A stretch of 64,000 bases of DNA. Source: Mesorhizobium sp. M2A.F.Ca.ET.046.03.2.1. GTDB taxonomy: Bacteria; Pseudomonadota; Alphaproteobacteria; Rhizobiales; Rhizobiaceae. Under the pieces are notes generated by a model. The model was not told the origin of the DNA and did no database searches. It saw nothing but the letters and a program-made list of their open reading frames with translations. This document shows, in pieces, positions 1 to 9,099 of the stretch; the stretch's first letter is position 1; the number at the start of each line of letters is the position of its first letter. The stretch lies in NCBI RefSeq assembly GCF_003952425.1, contig NZ_CP034449.1, positions 5,196,001 through 5,260,000 of the forward strand. The letters run 5' to 3'. A program made the position numbers and the translations under genes.

Positions 1-956
1 CCGTTCTCATTATCGGTTCCGGCCCGGCCGGCTACACGGCGGCGATCTATGCCGCCCGCGCCATGCTGAAGCCGATGCTGGTCGCCGGCCTGCAGCAGGG
101 CGGCCAGTTGATGATCACCACCGACGTCGAGAATTATCCGGGCTTCGCCGATCCGATCCAAGGACCTTGGCTGATGAGCCAGATGCTGGCGCAGGCCGAG
201 CATGTCGGCACCGATATCGTCAACGACATCATCACCGAGGTCGACCTCAATGTGCGGCCGTTCCGCGCCACCGGCGATTCCGGCACCGTCTACACGGCGG
301 ACGCGCTGATCATCGCCACCGGCGCGCAGGCCAAGTGGCTGGGCATTCCATCCGAGCAGACCTTCATGGGCTTCGGCGTTTCGGCCTGCGCCACCTGCGA
401 CGGCTTCTTCTACCGCGGCAAGGACGTGGCGGTGGTCGGCGGCGGCAATTCCGCGGTCGAGGAAGCGCTCTATCTGTCGAACCTCGCGAAAAGCGTCACC
501 GTCATCCATCGGCGCAACGATTTCCGTGCCGAGCGCATCCTGCGCGAGCGGCTGCTTGCGAAGGACAATGTCCGCGTCATCTGGGACACGGTGGTGCACG
601 AGATCACCGGACGTCCGGGTAAGGCGCCGCTGCCGCCTTCCGTCGAAGGCCTGACGCTGCGCAATGTCGTGACCGGCCAGGAATCGAAGCTGCCGGTCGA
701 CGGTGTGTTCGTCGCGATCGGCCATGCGCCGGCGGTCGAGCTGTTCGTCGGCAAGCTGAAGCAGAAGCCGAACGGCTACCTGTGGACGGCACCCGATTCG
801 ACTCGCACCGACGTGCCCGGCGTGTTCGCCGCCGGCGATGTCACCGATGATGTCTACCGCCAGGCGGTGACGGCCGCGGGGCTTGGTTGCATGGCGGCAC
901 TCGAGGCGGAAAAATATCTGGCCGGCATCGAGGTTCACCGCGAAGCGGCGGAGTGA
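1..956 (+). CDS. trxB: Thioredoxin reductase (5' end missing)
   Basis: Cytoplasmic FAD enzyme that uses NADPH to reduce thioredoxin. The gene runs off the left edge; the first full codon is at base 3 and reads straight into the FAD-binding motif GSGPAG, so only a few N-terminal residues are missing. The redox-active pair is in ACATCDGFF (CxxC), followed by the NADPH-binding GGGNSAVEEA and the second FAD motif near AAGDVTDD at the C-terminus. The protein is complete at its 3' end (TGA). It is followed after 72 bases by the LysR regulator lsrB in the same direction, a common rhizobial arrangement that links thiol redox control with LsrB. A short GC stem at 962-977 lies between them. Confidence 0.96.
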   Translation, partial: VLIIGSGPAGYTAAIYAARAMLKPMLVAGLQQGGQLMITTDVENYPGFADPIQGPWLMSQMLAQAEHVGTDIVNDIITEVDLNVRPFRATGDSGTVYTADALIIATGAQAKWLGIPSEQTFMGFGVSACATCDGFFYRGKDVAVVGGGNSAVEEALYLSNLAKSVTVIHRRNDFRAERILRERLLAKDNVRVIWDTVVHEITGRPGKAPLPPSVEGLTLRNVVTGQESKLPVDGVFVAIGHAPAVELFVGKLKQKPNGYLWTAPDSTRTDVPGVFAAGDVTDDVYRQAVTAAGLGCMAALEAEKYLAGIEVHREAAE

Positions 957-961
957 CAAAT

Positions 962-980
962 CGGCTGAAAAAAGCCGTTT
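962..980 (+). terminator. Weak terminator or attenuator after trxB
   Basis: CGGCT and AGCCG (962-966, 973-977) form a 5-bp stem with an A-rich loop, followed by only three T residues. It could reduce read-through into lsrB, but it is too weak to be sure. Confidence 0.3.
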
Positions 981-1028
981 AAAAGCCTGATTTTTCATTC
1001 AGACGCCAAATGCAACGCGAGGGGAATC

Positions 1029-1925
1029 ATGGCGCTGGACTGGGACAAGCTACGCGTATTTCACGCAGCGGCGGAGGCTGGGTCGTTCACCCATGCCGCC
1101 GAGACGCTGCATCTGTCGCAATCGGCCATTTCGCGGCAGGTCAGCGCGCTCGAGCATGATGTCGGCGTCGCACTCTTCCACCGTCATGCGCGTGGCCTGG
1201 TGCTGACCGAGCAGGGCGAGATGCTGTTCCGCACGGCGCATGACGTGCTGATGAAGCTGGAAACCATCAAGACGCGGCTGACCGAGACCAAGGACCGGCC
1301 GTCGGGCGTGCTCCGCGTGACGACCACGGTGGGGCTGGGCGCCGGCTGGCTGACCGAGCGCGTGCAGGAATTCATCGAGCTCTATCCCGAGATCAGCCTG
1401 CAGCTGATCCTGGCCAATGAGGAGCTAGACCTCACCATGCGCCAGGCCGATTGCGCGATCCGGCTGCGCCAGCCGCAGCAGCCCGACCTTATCCAGCGGC
1501 GGCTGTTCACGGTGCATTTCCACCTCTACGCGGCGCCGTCCTACATCGCCAAGTTCGGCAGGCCGGCCTCGATCGCTGAGCTCAGGAACCATCGCATCGT
1601 CACCTTCGGCGTGCCGGTGCCTTCGCATCTGTCGGAGCTGAACTGGCTGGAGACAGTCGGCGATTTCGAAGGCGCGCAGCGGGTGCCGACGCTGCAGATC
1701 AACGACATCCTGTCGATCAAGCGGGCGGTGCAGGGCGGCGCGGGCATCGCCATGCTGCCGGACTATGTGATCAACAAGGACTCGAACCTGGTGCAGCTGC
1801 TGCCGGAGACCGAGGTGCCGTCCTTCGACACCTATTTCGCCTATCCCGATGCGATGAAGAACCAGGCGAAGCTGCACGTTTTTCGCGATTTCGTTATCGC
1901 CAAGGCGCGCAGCTGGTCTTACTGA
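1029..1925 (+). CDS. lsrB: LysR-family redox/virulence regulator LsrB (VtlR)
   Basis: 298-residue LysR-type transcription factor. The N-terminal winged helix (residues 1-60, with HLSQSAISRQVSALE as recognition region) is followed by a substrate-binding domain. The N-terminus MALDWDKLRVFHAAAEAGSF and the position next to trxB match LsrB of Sinorhizobium and VtlR of Brucella/Agrobacterium, which control oxidative-stress, surface and host-interaction genes and activate an AbcR small RNA. An AbcR-like RNA with a LysR-type dyad lies only 0.8 kb downstream. The start is supported by AGGGGA about 8 bases upstream. Only one cysteine (C142, in QADCAIRL) is present, although LsrB of S. meliloti is described, from memory, as using three redox cysteines. 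Confidence 0.9.
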   Translation: MALDWDKLRVFHAAAEAGSFTHAAETLHLSQSAISRQVSALEHDVGVALFHRHARGLVLTEQGEMLFRTAHDVLMKLETIKTRLTETKDRPSGVLRVTTTVGLGAGWLTERVQEFIELYPEISLQLILANEELDLTMRQADCAIRLRQPQQPDLIQRRLFTVHFHLYAAPSYIAKFGRPASIAELRNHRIVTFGVPVPSHLSELNWLETVGDFEGAQRVPTLQINDILSIKRAVQGGAGIAMLPDYVINKDSNLVQLLPETEVPSFDTYFAYPDAMKNQAKLHVFRDFVIAKARSWSY

Positions 1926-1939
1926 ATGCCCGGCCGAGA

Positions 1940-2443
1940 CTACTGCCCGCGCCAGGGTGTGAGGCGGGGCAGCCAGCCGGGCACGGCGCGTCGGTAGACT
2001 TCATATTCTTCGCCATAGCGCTGGGCGAGCGTCGGCTCTTCATAGATATTGACGAACGAGATCATCGCAGCCGCGGTGATCATGCCATAGAGAAGCACCG
2101 GCCAGCTTGAAAAGATCAGAACCTGGCCGAGGATGATCGCCAGCACAGCCACGTACATCGGGTTGCGGACGTGGCGGTAGATGCCGCCCACGACCAGTTT
2201 CTCCGTCGGCGCCACAGGGGCGGGCGTGCCCAGCCCTTCGAGGGCAAAACGGGCGAAGGCGTGCAGCAGGATCGCAGCTGCTCCGATCACGAAAATGGAG
2301 CCCGCGGCCACGAAGCCCGGCGCAGTCGCCAGAGGTTTGCGATAATGGTCGGTCAGCAGCCAGGGCATCAGTCCGGCGACAACGCCCGGCGCGACGACCA
2401 GAAACAGGGCGCTGCCGGCGATTGCTGAAAAAGTCCGCATCAT
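1940..2443 (-). CDS. Isoprenylcysteine/phospholipid-type membrane methyltransferase
   Basis: About 167-residue integral membrane protein with several hydrophobic segments and the family signature GGIYRHVRNPMYVAVLA, followed near the C-terminus by EEPTLAQRYGEEYEVYRRAV. These are the SAM-binding motifs of the ICMT/PEMT superfamily. The substrate cannot be deduced; NnrU-like, lipid or small-molecule methylation are all possible. The start at 2443 is preferred over an upstream ATG at 2491 because GGAG lies 5 bases before the tandem ATGATG. It is convergent with lsrB, with 14 bases between the stops. Confidence 0.75.
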   Translation of the reverse strand: MMRTFSAIAGSALFLVVAPGVVAGLMPWLLTDHYRKPLATAPGFVAAGSIFVIGAAAILLHAFARFALEGLGTPAPVAPTEKLVVGGIYRHVRNPMYVAVLAIILGQVLIFSSWPVLLYGMITAAAMISFVNIYEEPTLAQRYGEEYEVYRRAVPGWLPRLTPWRGQ

Positions 2444-2632
2444 CGATCTCCTGCCGCAAAAATAATCTCGGCATGCCGAAATCGGCATCATTTGCCGAGT
2501 CGCCTGTATTTCGGAGCAAAATCGGCTTGATTTGGCATTTAAGCAGTCACTTTAGATCAGGAAGCAGCTTGAAACCCGCGATTTTCCTGGTCCTATGGCT
2601 TTCTGGAATGGGTTGGACCACAGCCTGCGTCT

Positions 2633-2655
2633 TTTTGCATGCGTGTGTTGCAAAA
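2633..2655 (+). promoter_or_regulatory. LysR-type dyad upstream of the small RNA
   Basis: TTTTGCA and TGCAAAA (2633-2639 and 2649-2655) are a perfect 7-bp inverted repeat separated by 9 bases. It lies about 44-66 bases upstream of the predicted start of the small RNA, the usual place for a LysR activator site. LsrB/VtlR, encoded 0.7 kb away, is the obvious candidate binder. Confidence 0.5.
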
Positions 2656-2698
2656 TAGATGCTTGTTTCTTGGGCATGATGAGCACATATATAGTGGC

Positions 2699-2813
2699 AT
2701 CTCTAGGGCGCGTTCTCCTCCCATTAGCGCCCTCGAGTGTTCCCCTCTGGAGGTTAGCCCTAATCGGCACTTCCAATCAAACTCAGCCGGATCTTTATTG
2801 ATCCGGCTTTTTT
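2699..2813 (+). ncRNA. abcR: AbcR-like (alpha-r15/r14 class) anti-Shine-Dalgarno sRNA
   Basis: A transcript of about 115 nt is predicted. A promoter-like CTTGTT (2662-2667) and CATATA (2686-2691), 18 bases apart, precede it. The first hairpin pairs AGGGCGC (2705-2711) with GCGCCCT (2727-2733) and presents CTCCTCCC (2715-2722) in its loop, a perfect anti-Shine-Dalgarno. A second C/T-rich stretch, TTCCCCTC, follows near 2740-2747 before GGAGG. The RNA ends in a strong terminator. Known AbcR RNAs are 110-120 nt, bind Hfq, expose such loops and silence ABC-transporter mRNAs; in related bacteria they lie beside lsrB/vtlR. The alpha-r14 (NfeR1) family is the main alternative. The 5' end is inferred. 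Confidence 0.6.
2785..2813 (+). terminator. Rho-independent terminator of the small RNA
   Basis: AGCCGGATC (2785-2793) pairs perfectly with GATCCGGCT (2800-2808) around a 6-base loop, followed by six T residues. Confidence 0.9.
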
Positions 2814-2919
2814 GTTGCCCGCATGCCTTCGGGCCGGCAAAAACACGGCCGAATCCGACACGTAACAGTGACATGTAACATCGGGTAACATGTCGCGGAC
2901 GCAGTCTATGGTTTAACTA

Positions 2920-3089
2920 GAGCATAGGACGCGGTTGGTCGGTTCGAGAGATGGGGGCATCACTCGAAATGGCCGGGCTCAGGCAGCTACCGCGTCCGAA
3001 CCATTTGTCCGGGTGCGGCGGACCAGCCGTTGCCTCCCAGGAAGACGGTCCGCAATTGAAACGGCGTCCGGGCGAACCGGACGCCGTTT
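2920..3089 (+). other. Gene-free structured stretch, possible second small RNA
   Basis: No protein gene is supported between 2814 and 3130. The stretch contains a hairpin (GCGGA...CCGT at about 3017-3032, ACGGTCCGC at about 3045-3053) whose loop carries TGCCTCCCAGG, again resembling an anti-Shine-Dalgarno, and ends in a strong hairpin at 3060-3088. An ATGT-N11-ACAT dyad is at 2873-2891. It could be a second AbcR-like RNA, since rhizobia often have two, or simply the 3' region of the leftward EF-G-like gene. I see no convincing promoter. Confidence 0.25.
3060..3089 (-). terminator. Strong, probably bidirectional terminator
   Basis: AACGGCGTCCGG (3060-3071) and CCGGACGCCGTT (3077-3088) form a perfect 12-bp stem with a 5-base loop. 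It lies 42 bases after the stop of the EF-G-like gene on the minus strand. Short T runs on both strands allow use in either direction. Confidence 0.75.
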
Positions 3090-3130
3090 TCATATCTTCA
3101 GCGGACAGCCCGTCAGGCACTCCGACCTGT

Positions 3131-5179
3131 TCAGGCGGCTTTGCCGTTGGCGTTCATCGCCTCGTCGGCGAGCCGGCCGGTGAGCTCGGCCATGTGGTCG
3201 AAAGCGGCCCTGTAGCTGGCGACGCCAGCGGTCGCCGAGCGCAGCTCGATGATCAGGTCACCGATTTCGGCCTGCGGCATGGTCGCCTCGACGACGTCCC
3301 AGCCCGGCCAGTCGGGCCGCGCGTCATAGCCGAGGATTTGGCCGCGCCGCTGCGGGATCAGCGCGATGATCTTCGACGTCGCGTCGGAAGGCGTGACGAT
3401 CTCGACCTTCATCACCGGCTCCAGCAGGACGGGCGAGCAGGCGGCCATGCCTTCCTTCATCGCGAGCTTGGCCGCCATCTGGAAGGCCATGTCCGAAGAG
3501 TCAACCGCATGGTAAGAGCCGTCCGACAGGTTGACGGCGACGTCGACGACCGGAAAGCCGAGCGGGCCGGTCTTCAGATAGTCACGAATGCCGGTCTCGA
3601 CCGACTGGATGTATGTCTTCGGCACCACTCCGCCGGTGATGGTGTCGGAGAACTGGAAGCCGGAGCCGCGCGGCAGCGGCTTGATCTCGATCACCACATC
3701 GCCGAACTGGCCGTGGCCGCCGGACTGCTTCTTGTGGCGGCCGCGCTGCTGCGCCGATTTGCGGATCGTCTCGCGGTAGGGCACCGCCGGGGCATGGCCC
3801 TCGATCGGAATCTGGTTCTTGCCCTCAAGGCGCTCGCGCACAACGCGCAGATGCATCTCGCCGTGGCCCGACAGCACGGTCTCGGCCGAATCCTGATTGT
3901 GACGCAGGCTGAGCGAAGGGTCCTCCTCGGCCAACCGCTGGATCGCGGCCGACATCTTGACCTCGTCCTTGCGCTCCTTGGGGCGAAGCGCGAAGGCGAA
4001 GACGGGCTGCGGCGGCTCGAGCGTGACCAGTGGCCGGATGCCGCCCTTGGCCGAACTCAGCGTCTGGCCGGTCTTGACGTTGTCGAGCTTGCCGAGCGCG
4101 ACGGTGTCGCCTGCCTTGGCGGATGTCTGCTTGATCTGGTCCTTGCCGAGCATCCTGTAGAGGCCGGAGACCTTCGTCGTGTCGCCGTTGGACAGGAAAA
4201 GCTCGGCCGCGTCGGCCAACTGGCCTGAAAGCACGCGCGACACCGAAAGCTTGCCGCCATGCGCGGTGTGGATGGTCTTCATCACCTGCACCACCGTCTG
4301 GCCTTCCGGCGCGCCGAGGCGCTTCCTCGTCGCCTCGATATCCGGGGCGTCGTGGCGAATGGCTTTCAACAGGCGCAGCACGCCGTTGCCTTTCTCGGCC
4401 GTGCCGATCAGCACCGGCGTCACCGCGCCGGCGCGCAGGTCAGCCGAGAGATCGTCGAAGATCGCGTCCTTCGGCGGCTCGATCTCCTCCAGCAATTGCT
4501 CCATCAGGTGATCGTCGTGATCGGCTAATGTTTCCAGCATGGAGAAACGCGCTTCCAGCTCGCGCGCCTTGTCGTCGTTCGGGATCTCGGCGACCTGGCT
4601 TTCGGCGTATTCGCGATAGATGTAGGCGCGCTCCAGCGCCAGATCGATCGAGCCGATGACGATGCCGTCCTTGCGCACCGGAATCTGGCGTAAGAGCAGC
4701 GGTACCGAACTTGCCGGCTGCAACATCTTCAGCGTCTCGCGCACGCCCGCAATCGCCTTGTCGACCTTGTTCAGGAACAGGATGCGCGGAATGGCGAGAT
4801 CGTCGAGCTTGCGCATGATCAGCTGCAGTGCCGGGATCTTCTTCTCGTCGGCCTCGGCGACGACGACCGCAAGGTCGCAAGCGGCAAGCACGGGTTCGGC
4901 CTCGAAGGCGAATTCGATGGAGCCGGGGCAATCGACGAAGGTGATCTGCTCGCCCATGAAATCGGTGGTGGCGAAGGTGGCCTCGACGCTCATGGCGTGG
5001 GCGCGGGCTTCGGGCGAATGATCGGAGACGGTGTTGCCCGATGAAACGGGTGATTGGCGGGGTATCGCGCCCGTGCGGGCGAGGATTGCTTCGAGAAGTG
5101 TCGTCTTACCGCTTGCAAAGGGACCGACTATGGCGATGCATTTCGGTCCCGTGCGTCGTCCTCCGGCGCGAGTACCCAT
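3131..5179 (-). CDS. Elongation factor G-like translational GTPase
   Basis: 682-residue GTPase of the EF-G type. G1 is GPFASGKTT near residue 19, G3 is DCPG near residue 80, and G4 is NKVD near residue 135. The central and C-terminal domains are EF-G-like (GHGEMHLRVVRERL, and GGHGQFGDVVIEIKPL of domain IV). It is shorter than canonical EF-G (about 700) and its switch region differs, so it is the paralogue often annotated as EF-G-like or EF-G2, not the main fusA, which normally sits in the str operon. Its role (translocation, recycling or ribosome rescue) cannot be told from sequence. The start has GGAGG 7 bases upstream. It seems monocistronic, ending in the hairpin at 3060-3088. Confidence 0.88.
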   Translation of the reverse strand: MGTRAGGRRTGPKCIAIVGPFASGKTTLLEAILARTGAIPRQSPVSSGNTVSDHSPEARAHAMSVEATFATTDFMGEQITFVDCPGSIEFAFEAEPVLAACDLAVVVAEADEKKIPALQLIMRKLDDLAIPRILFLNKVDKAIAGVRETLKMLQPASSVPLLLRQIPVRKDGIVIGSIDLALERAYIYREYAESQVAEIPNDDKARELEARFSMLETLADHDDHLMEQLLEEIEPPKDAIFDDLSADLRAGAVTPVLIGTAEKGNGVLRLLKAIRHDAPDIEATRKRLGAPEGQTVVQVMKTIHTAHGGKLSVSRVLSGQLADAAELFLSNGDTTKVSGLYRMLGKDQIKQTSAKAGDTVALGKLDNVKTGQTLSSAKGGIRPLVTLEPPQPVFAFALRPKERKDEVKMSAAIQRLAEEDPSLSLRHNQDSAETVLSGHGEMHLRVVRERLEGKNQIPIEGHAPAVPYRETIRKSAQQRGRHKKQSGGHGQFGDVVIEIKPLPRGSGFQFSDTITGGVVPKTYIQSVETGIRDYLKTGPLGFPVVDVAVNLSDGSYHAVDSSDMAFQMAAKLAMKEGMAACSPVLLEPVMKVEIVTPSDATSKIIALIPQRRGQILGYDARPDWPGWDVVEATMPQAEIGDLIIELRSATAGVASYRAAFDHMAELTGRLADEAMNANGKAA

Positions 5180-5211
5180 GGCTGACCTCCACTCAGGCGT
5201 TTCCCAAGAGA

Positions 5212-5251
5212 GCGATCAGCAAAAGTGGAAACCGGTTTTTGCTCCGATCGC
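5212..5251. repeat. Rhizobial intergenic palindrome
   Basis: GCGATC...GATCGC flanks an inner inverted repeat, GCAAAA...TTTTTGC, around GTGGAAACCGG. The same AAAAGTG-AACCGGTTT core recurs at 53346-53363 upstream of rpoD, so it is a dispersed palindromic element of this genome. Confidence 0.6.
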
Positions 5252-5381
5252 ACCCTGTGCAGAGCGGCGGCCGGCCTGTTCGGCCGTCGCGGGTGGGTTT
5301 TATCCACCCCTTCCCAAGGCCATCGTCACACGGGTTCGCCGGGAGGGCAAGAAAAATAGGATTTTCGCCGGCTTGGGTTTG

Positions 5382-6910
5382 TCAGGCCGTGAGGGCGAGC
5401 GGCTCGCGGCCGGCGACACACAAGGCGCTTGCCTTGTCGCGTGGCGCTGGCTTGCCGAAGAAATAGCCCTGGAAGCGGCTGCATCCGGCCGTTCGGGCGA
5501 GGCTGAATTCCTGCTCGGTCTCGACGCCTTCCGCGACGATGGCGATCTCCTGGATGCGAGCGATCTGGGCAAGCGCCGAGACGAAGATCTGCGCCACCTG
5601 GTCATGGGCGAGGCTGCGGATATAGGAGCGGTCGATCTTGACGCTGTCGATGGGCAGCGACTTCAGATAGTTAAAACCGCAATGTCCAGTGCCGAAGTCG
5701 TCGAGCGCGATGGGAAGCCGAGGCCGCGCAGCGCCTCCAGGCGCCTCAGCACCTCCGGCGTCGCGGCCGTCGCCACCGTCTCGGTGATCTCGATGATGAA
5801 TTGCGAGGCGGACCGGCCGGTTTCGCGCAGGATCCTATCGCACATCGTCACGATCTCGTCGCGCTTCAGCTGCTCGCCGGAGACGTTGATCGAGATGCGC
5901 CGTCCGGGAAAATGCCCGATATCGGTACAGGCGCGCTTGAAGACCCATTCGCCGATCATGTCGATCAGCGTCGAGCGCTCGGCGATCGGGATGAATTCCG
6001 CCGGCGAGATCAAGCCGCGCACGGGATGGCGCCAGCGGATCAATCCCTCCAGCGCGTCGACCGAGCCGTCGGGATCGACGATCGGCTGGTAGTGCAGTTC
6101 CAGCTCGCCGAGATAGATCGCGGCGCGCAGCTCGCGTTCCACCAGCCGGCGATAGCGTTTGTCCGACAGCATCTCCTCGTCGAAGACGGTGACGCGGCCG
6201 CGGCCGCCTGCCTTGCTTTCGTAGAGCGCAAGGTCGGCCAGCAGCATCAACTCAGCACCGTTCGAGGCATGCAGCGGCGCAAGCGCGACCCCCACCGAGA
6301 TCGACAGCGGAATGATCTTGCCTTCATGTCTTTTGCCGGCCCGCATCGCATCGAGCAGCCGGCGCACGTCCTTGTTGATGACGGCGACGTCGCCATGCGG
6401 AACCATGACGCCGAACTCGTCGCCGCCGAGCCGGCCGATGGCGCCGTCCTCGAAGATGCGCTGCGTTTCGCTGACAAGATGCGCCAGCGCCAGGTCGCCG
6501 AACTGATGGCCGAACGTGTCGTTGAGCTGCTTGAAATGATCGAGGTCGATCAGAAGCAGGCTTGCCTGGCGACGGTTGCGCAAGCCGCCCAGCCGGTCGC
6601 GCAGCGCTTCGATGAAATAGCGCCGGGTCATGGCGCCGGTCATGGCATCGATGGTGAGAAAGCGGTGCTTCTCGGCTTCGGCATCCTCCGCCGATTGCAG
6701 GCGCTGGACGACGCTCGAGCGCATATACATCAAGACCAGAAGCGCCATCAGGGTCGATGCTGCCGACATCGTCAGCGCGCCGGCGCGGGAAGCGTTCTCC
6801 GTCAGCGCGAAAGCCGCGAGCCCGGTGGCTGCGATGCTCATCACGAGCAGAGCCTGGATGCCGCGATAGATACGGCCGCTATGATCCTTGATTGTCGCCA
6901 AGATACTCAT
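5382..6910 (-). pseudogene. GGDEF-EAL cyclic-di-GMP protein, one-base frameshift
   Basis: Membrane-bound cyclic-di-GMP enzyme with two N-terminal transmembrane helices (about residues 20-65), a GGDEF domain with intact GGDEF in RLGGDEFGVMV (diguanylate cyclase) and an EAL domain (EGLIRWRHP; phosphodiesterase). The frame breaks at 5712-5714. The minus strand reads TTCCCATCGCG, and one more C gives TTC CCC ATC GCG, restoring the conserved ALDDFGTGH and a reading frame continuing through VKIDRSYI and VAEGVETEQE to the stop at 5382. Restored length is 509 residues. As given, the product ends after about 400 residues with half an EAL domain, leaving the cyclase intact. It may be a sequencing error. 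Confidence 0.85.
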
Positions 6911-7217
6911 GTCCGCGCCCCCACAGCACGCGCCATCGCTAGAACCTCAGCCGTTAACAAACGCTGAGCGCGGCGATCGTCTTGACCTGTTCTCTGGCGG
7001 CTGGATCGAGGCGGCGATTTTATGGTTAAAAAGCAATGACTTATGACGGTATTGAGACATTCTAAAATAGAAAATGCTAGTGCCTGAGCGCGCAACCGGA
7101 GCTGCCGCGCCGGCAACATCCCAAAGCCGTTGCAATGGCCTCTCCGCAGGAGGAGACTGCTCCACGAGAGGCCGAGCGCGGCCCCTTGTTCAACCAACGA
7201 GTTCGAGGATCTGAACG
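6911..7217. other. Intergenic region, promoters of two divergent genes
   Basis: 307 bases between the divergent GGDEF-EAL gene and the cupin gene. It is AT-richer around 7020-7080 (TTTTATGGTTAAAAAGC, TCTAAAATAGAAAATG), as expected for promoters. No ORF, RNA or repeat is supported. Confidence 0.4.
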
Positions 7218-7613
7218 ATGAAGATCATTGCGTGCGGCAGCGTGCCGACGATCATCGCGCCGGAGGCCTATTTCACCGGGCGGGTGCTGCAGACGCCGAT
7301 TATCGAGAAAGAAACGCCGGCGCGGCTGAGGGCGACGCTGGTCAGTTTCGAGCCCGGCGCGCGCACTTACTGGCACACGCATCCGCTTGGGCAGACGCTC
7401 TATGTCACGGCCGGCGCCGGACTTGCCCAGACCTGGGGCGAGCCGGTCCAGACGATCAGGGCAGGGGACGTCATCTCCTTCGCGCCGGGCGAGAAGCACT
7501 GGCATGGCGCCGGATGGAAAACCGCCATGACCCATATCGCCATGCAGGAGGCGATGGACGGCGTCCATGCGGAGTGGCTGGAAGCGGTGACACCGGAGCA
7601 ATATGGCGGCTGA
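7218..7613 (+). CDS. Cupin-domain protein
   Basis: 131-residue single-domain cupin. Motif 1 has the metal-binding pattern in YWHTHPLGQTLYV (H, H, then an acid-poor position) and motif 2 is in GDVISFAPGEKHWHGAG (final histidine). This resembles the small cupins annotated as (R)-mandelonitrile lyase-like or carboxymuconolactone-decarboxylase-associated. A metal-dependent enzyme or small-molecule binder is likely, but the substrate is unknown. GAGG lies 9 bases before the ATG. It is convergent with the aminotransferase gene and separated from it by a terminator. Confidence 0.8.
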   Translation: MKIIACGSVPTIIAPEAYFTGRVLQTPIIEKETPARLRATLVSFEPGARTYWHTHPLGQTLYVTAGAGLAQTWGEPVQTIRAGDVISFAPGEKHWHGAGWKTAMTHIAMQEAMDGVHAEWLEAVTPEQYGG

Positions 7614-7631
7614 GACAAGCCTCTGACAAAA

Positions 7632-7652
7632 AACCCGGCGTGACGCCGGGTT
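7632..7652. terminator. Bidirectional terminator between cupin and aminotransferase
   Basis: AACCCGGCG (7632-7640) and CGCCGGGTT (7644-7652) form a perfect 9-bp stem with a 3-base loop. A and T runs flank it, so it can serve both convergent genes. Confidence 0.8.
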
Positions 7653-7678
7653 CTTCGCGTTCGGAGCTTCTCGGCCGT

Positions 7679-8998
<1,320 letters not shown>

Positions 8999-9099
8999 TC
9001 AGCCTGCGTGCGCAGCAACGCTAAATTCATCAACGGCCGGTAAACCCTTGACTGGCAGGATCGCAGATCGGATTGCGCCAATTCGCGGAGCGAGAAACC

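Noticed and set aside
2935..3060. Signal recognition particle RNA or tmRNA
   Set aside because: The conserved GGAAG-type apical loop of SRP RNA and the tRNA-like ends of tmRNA are missing.
2951..4228. Open frame of 425 codons on the plus strand
   Set aside because: It is the shadow of the EF-G-like gene on the other strand, which has full family motifs.
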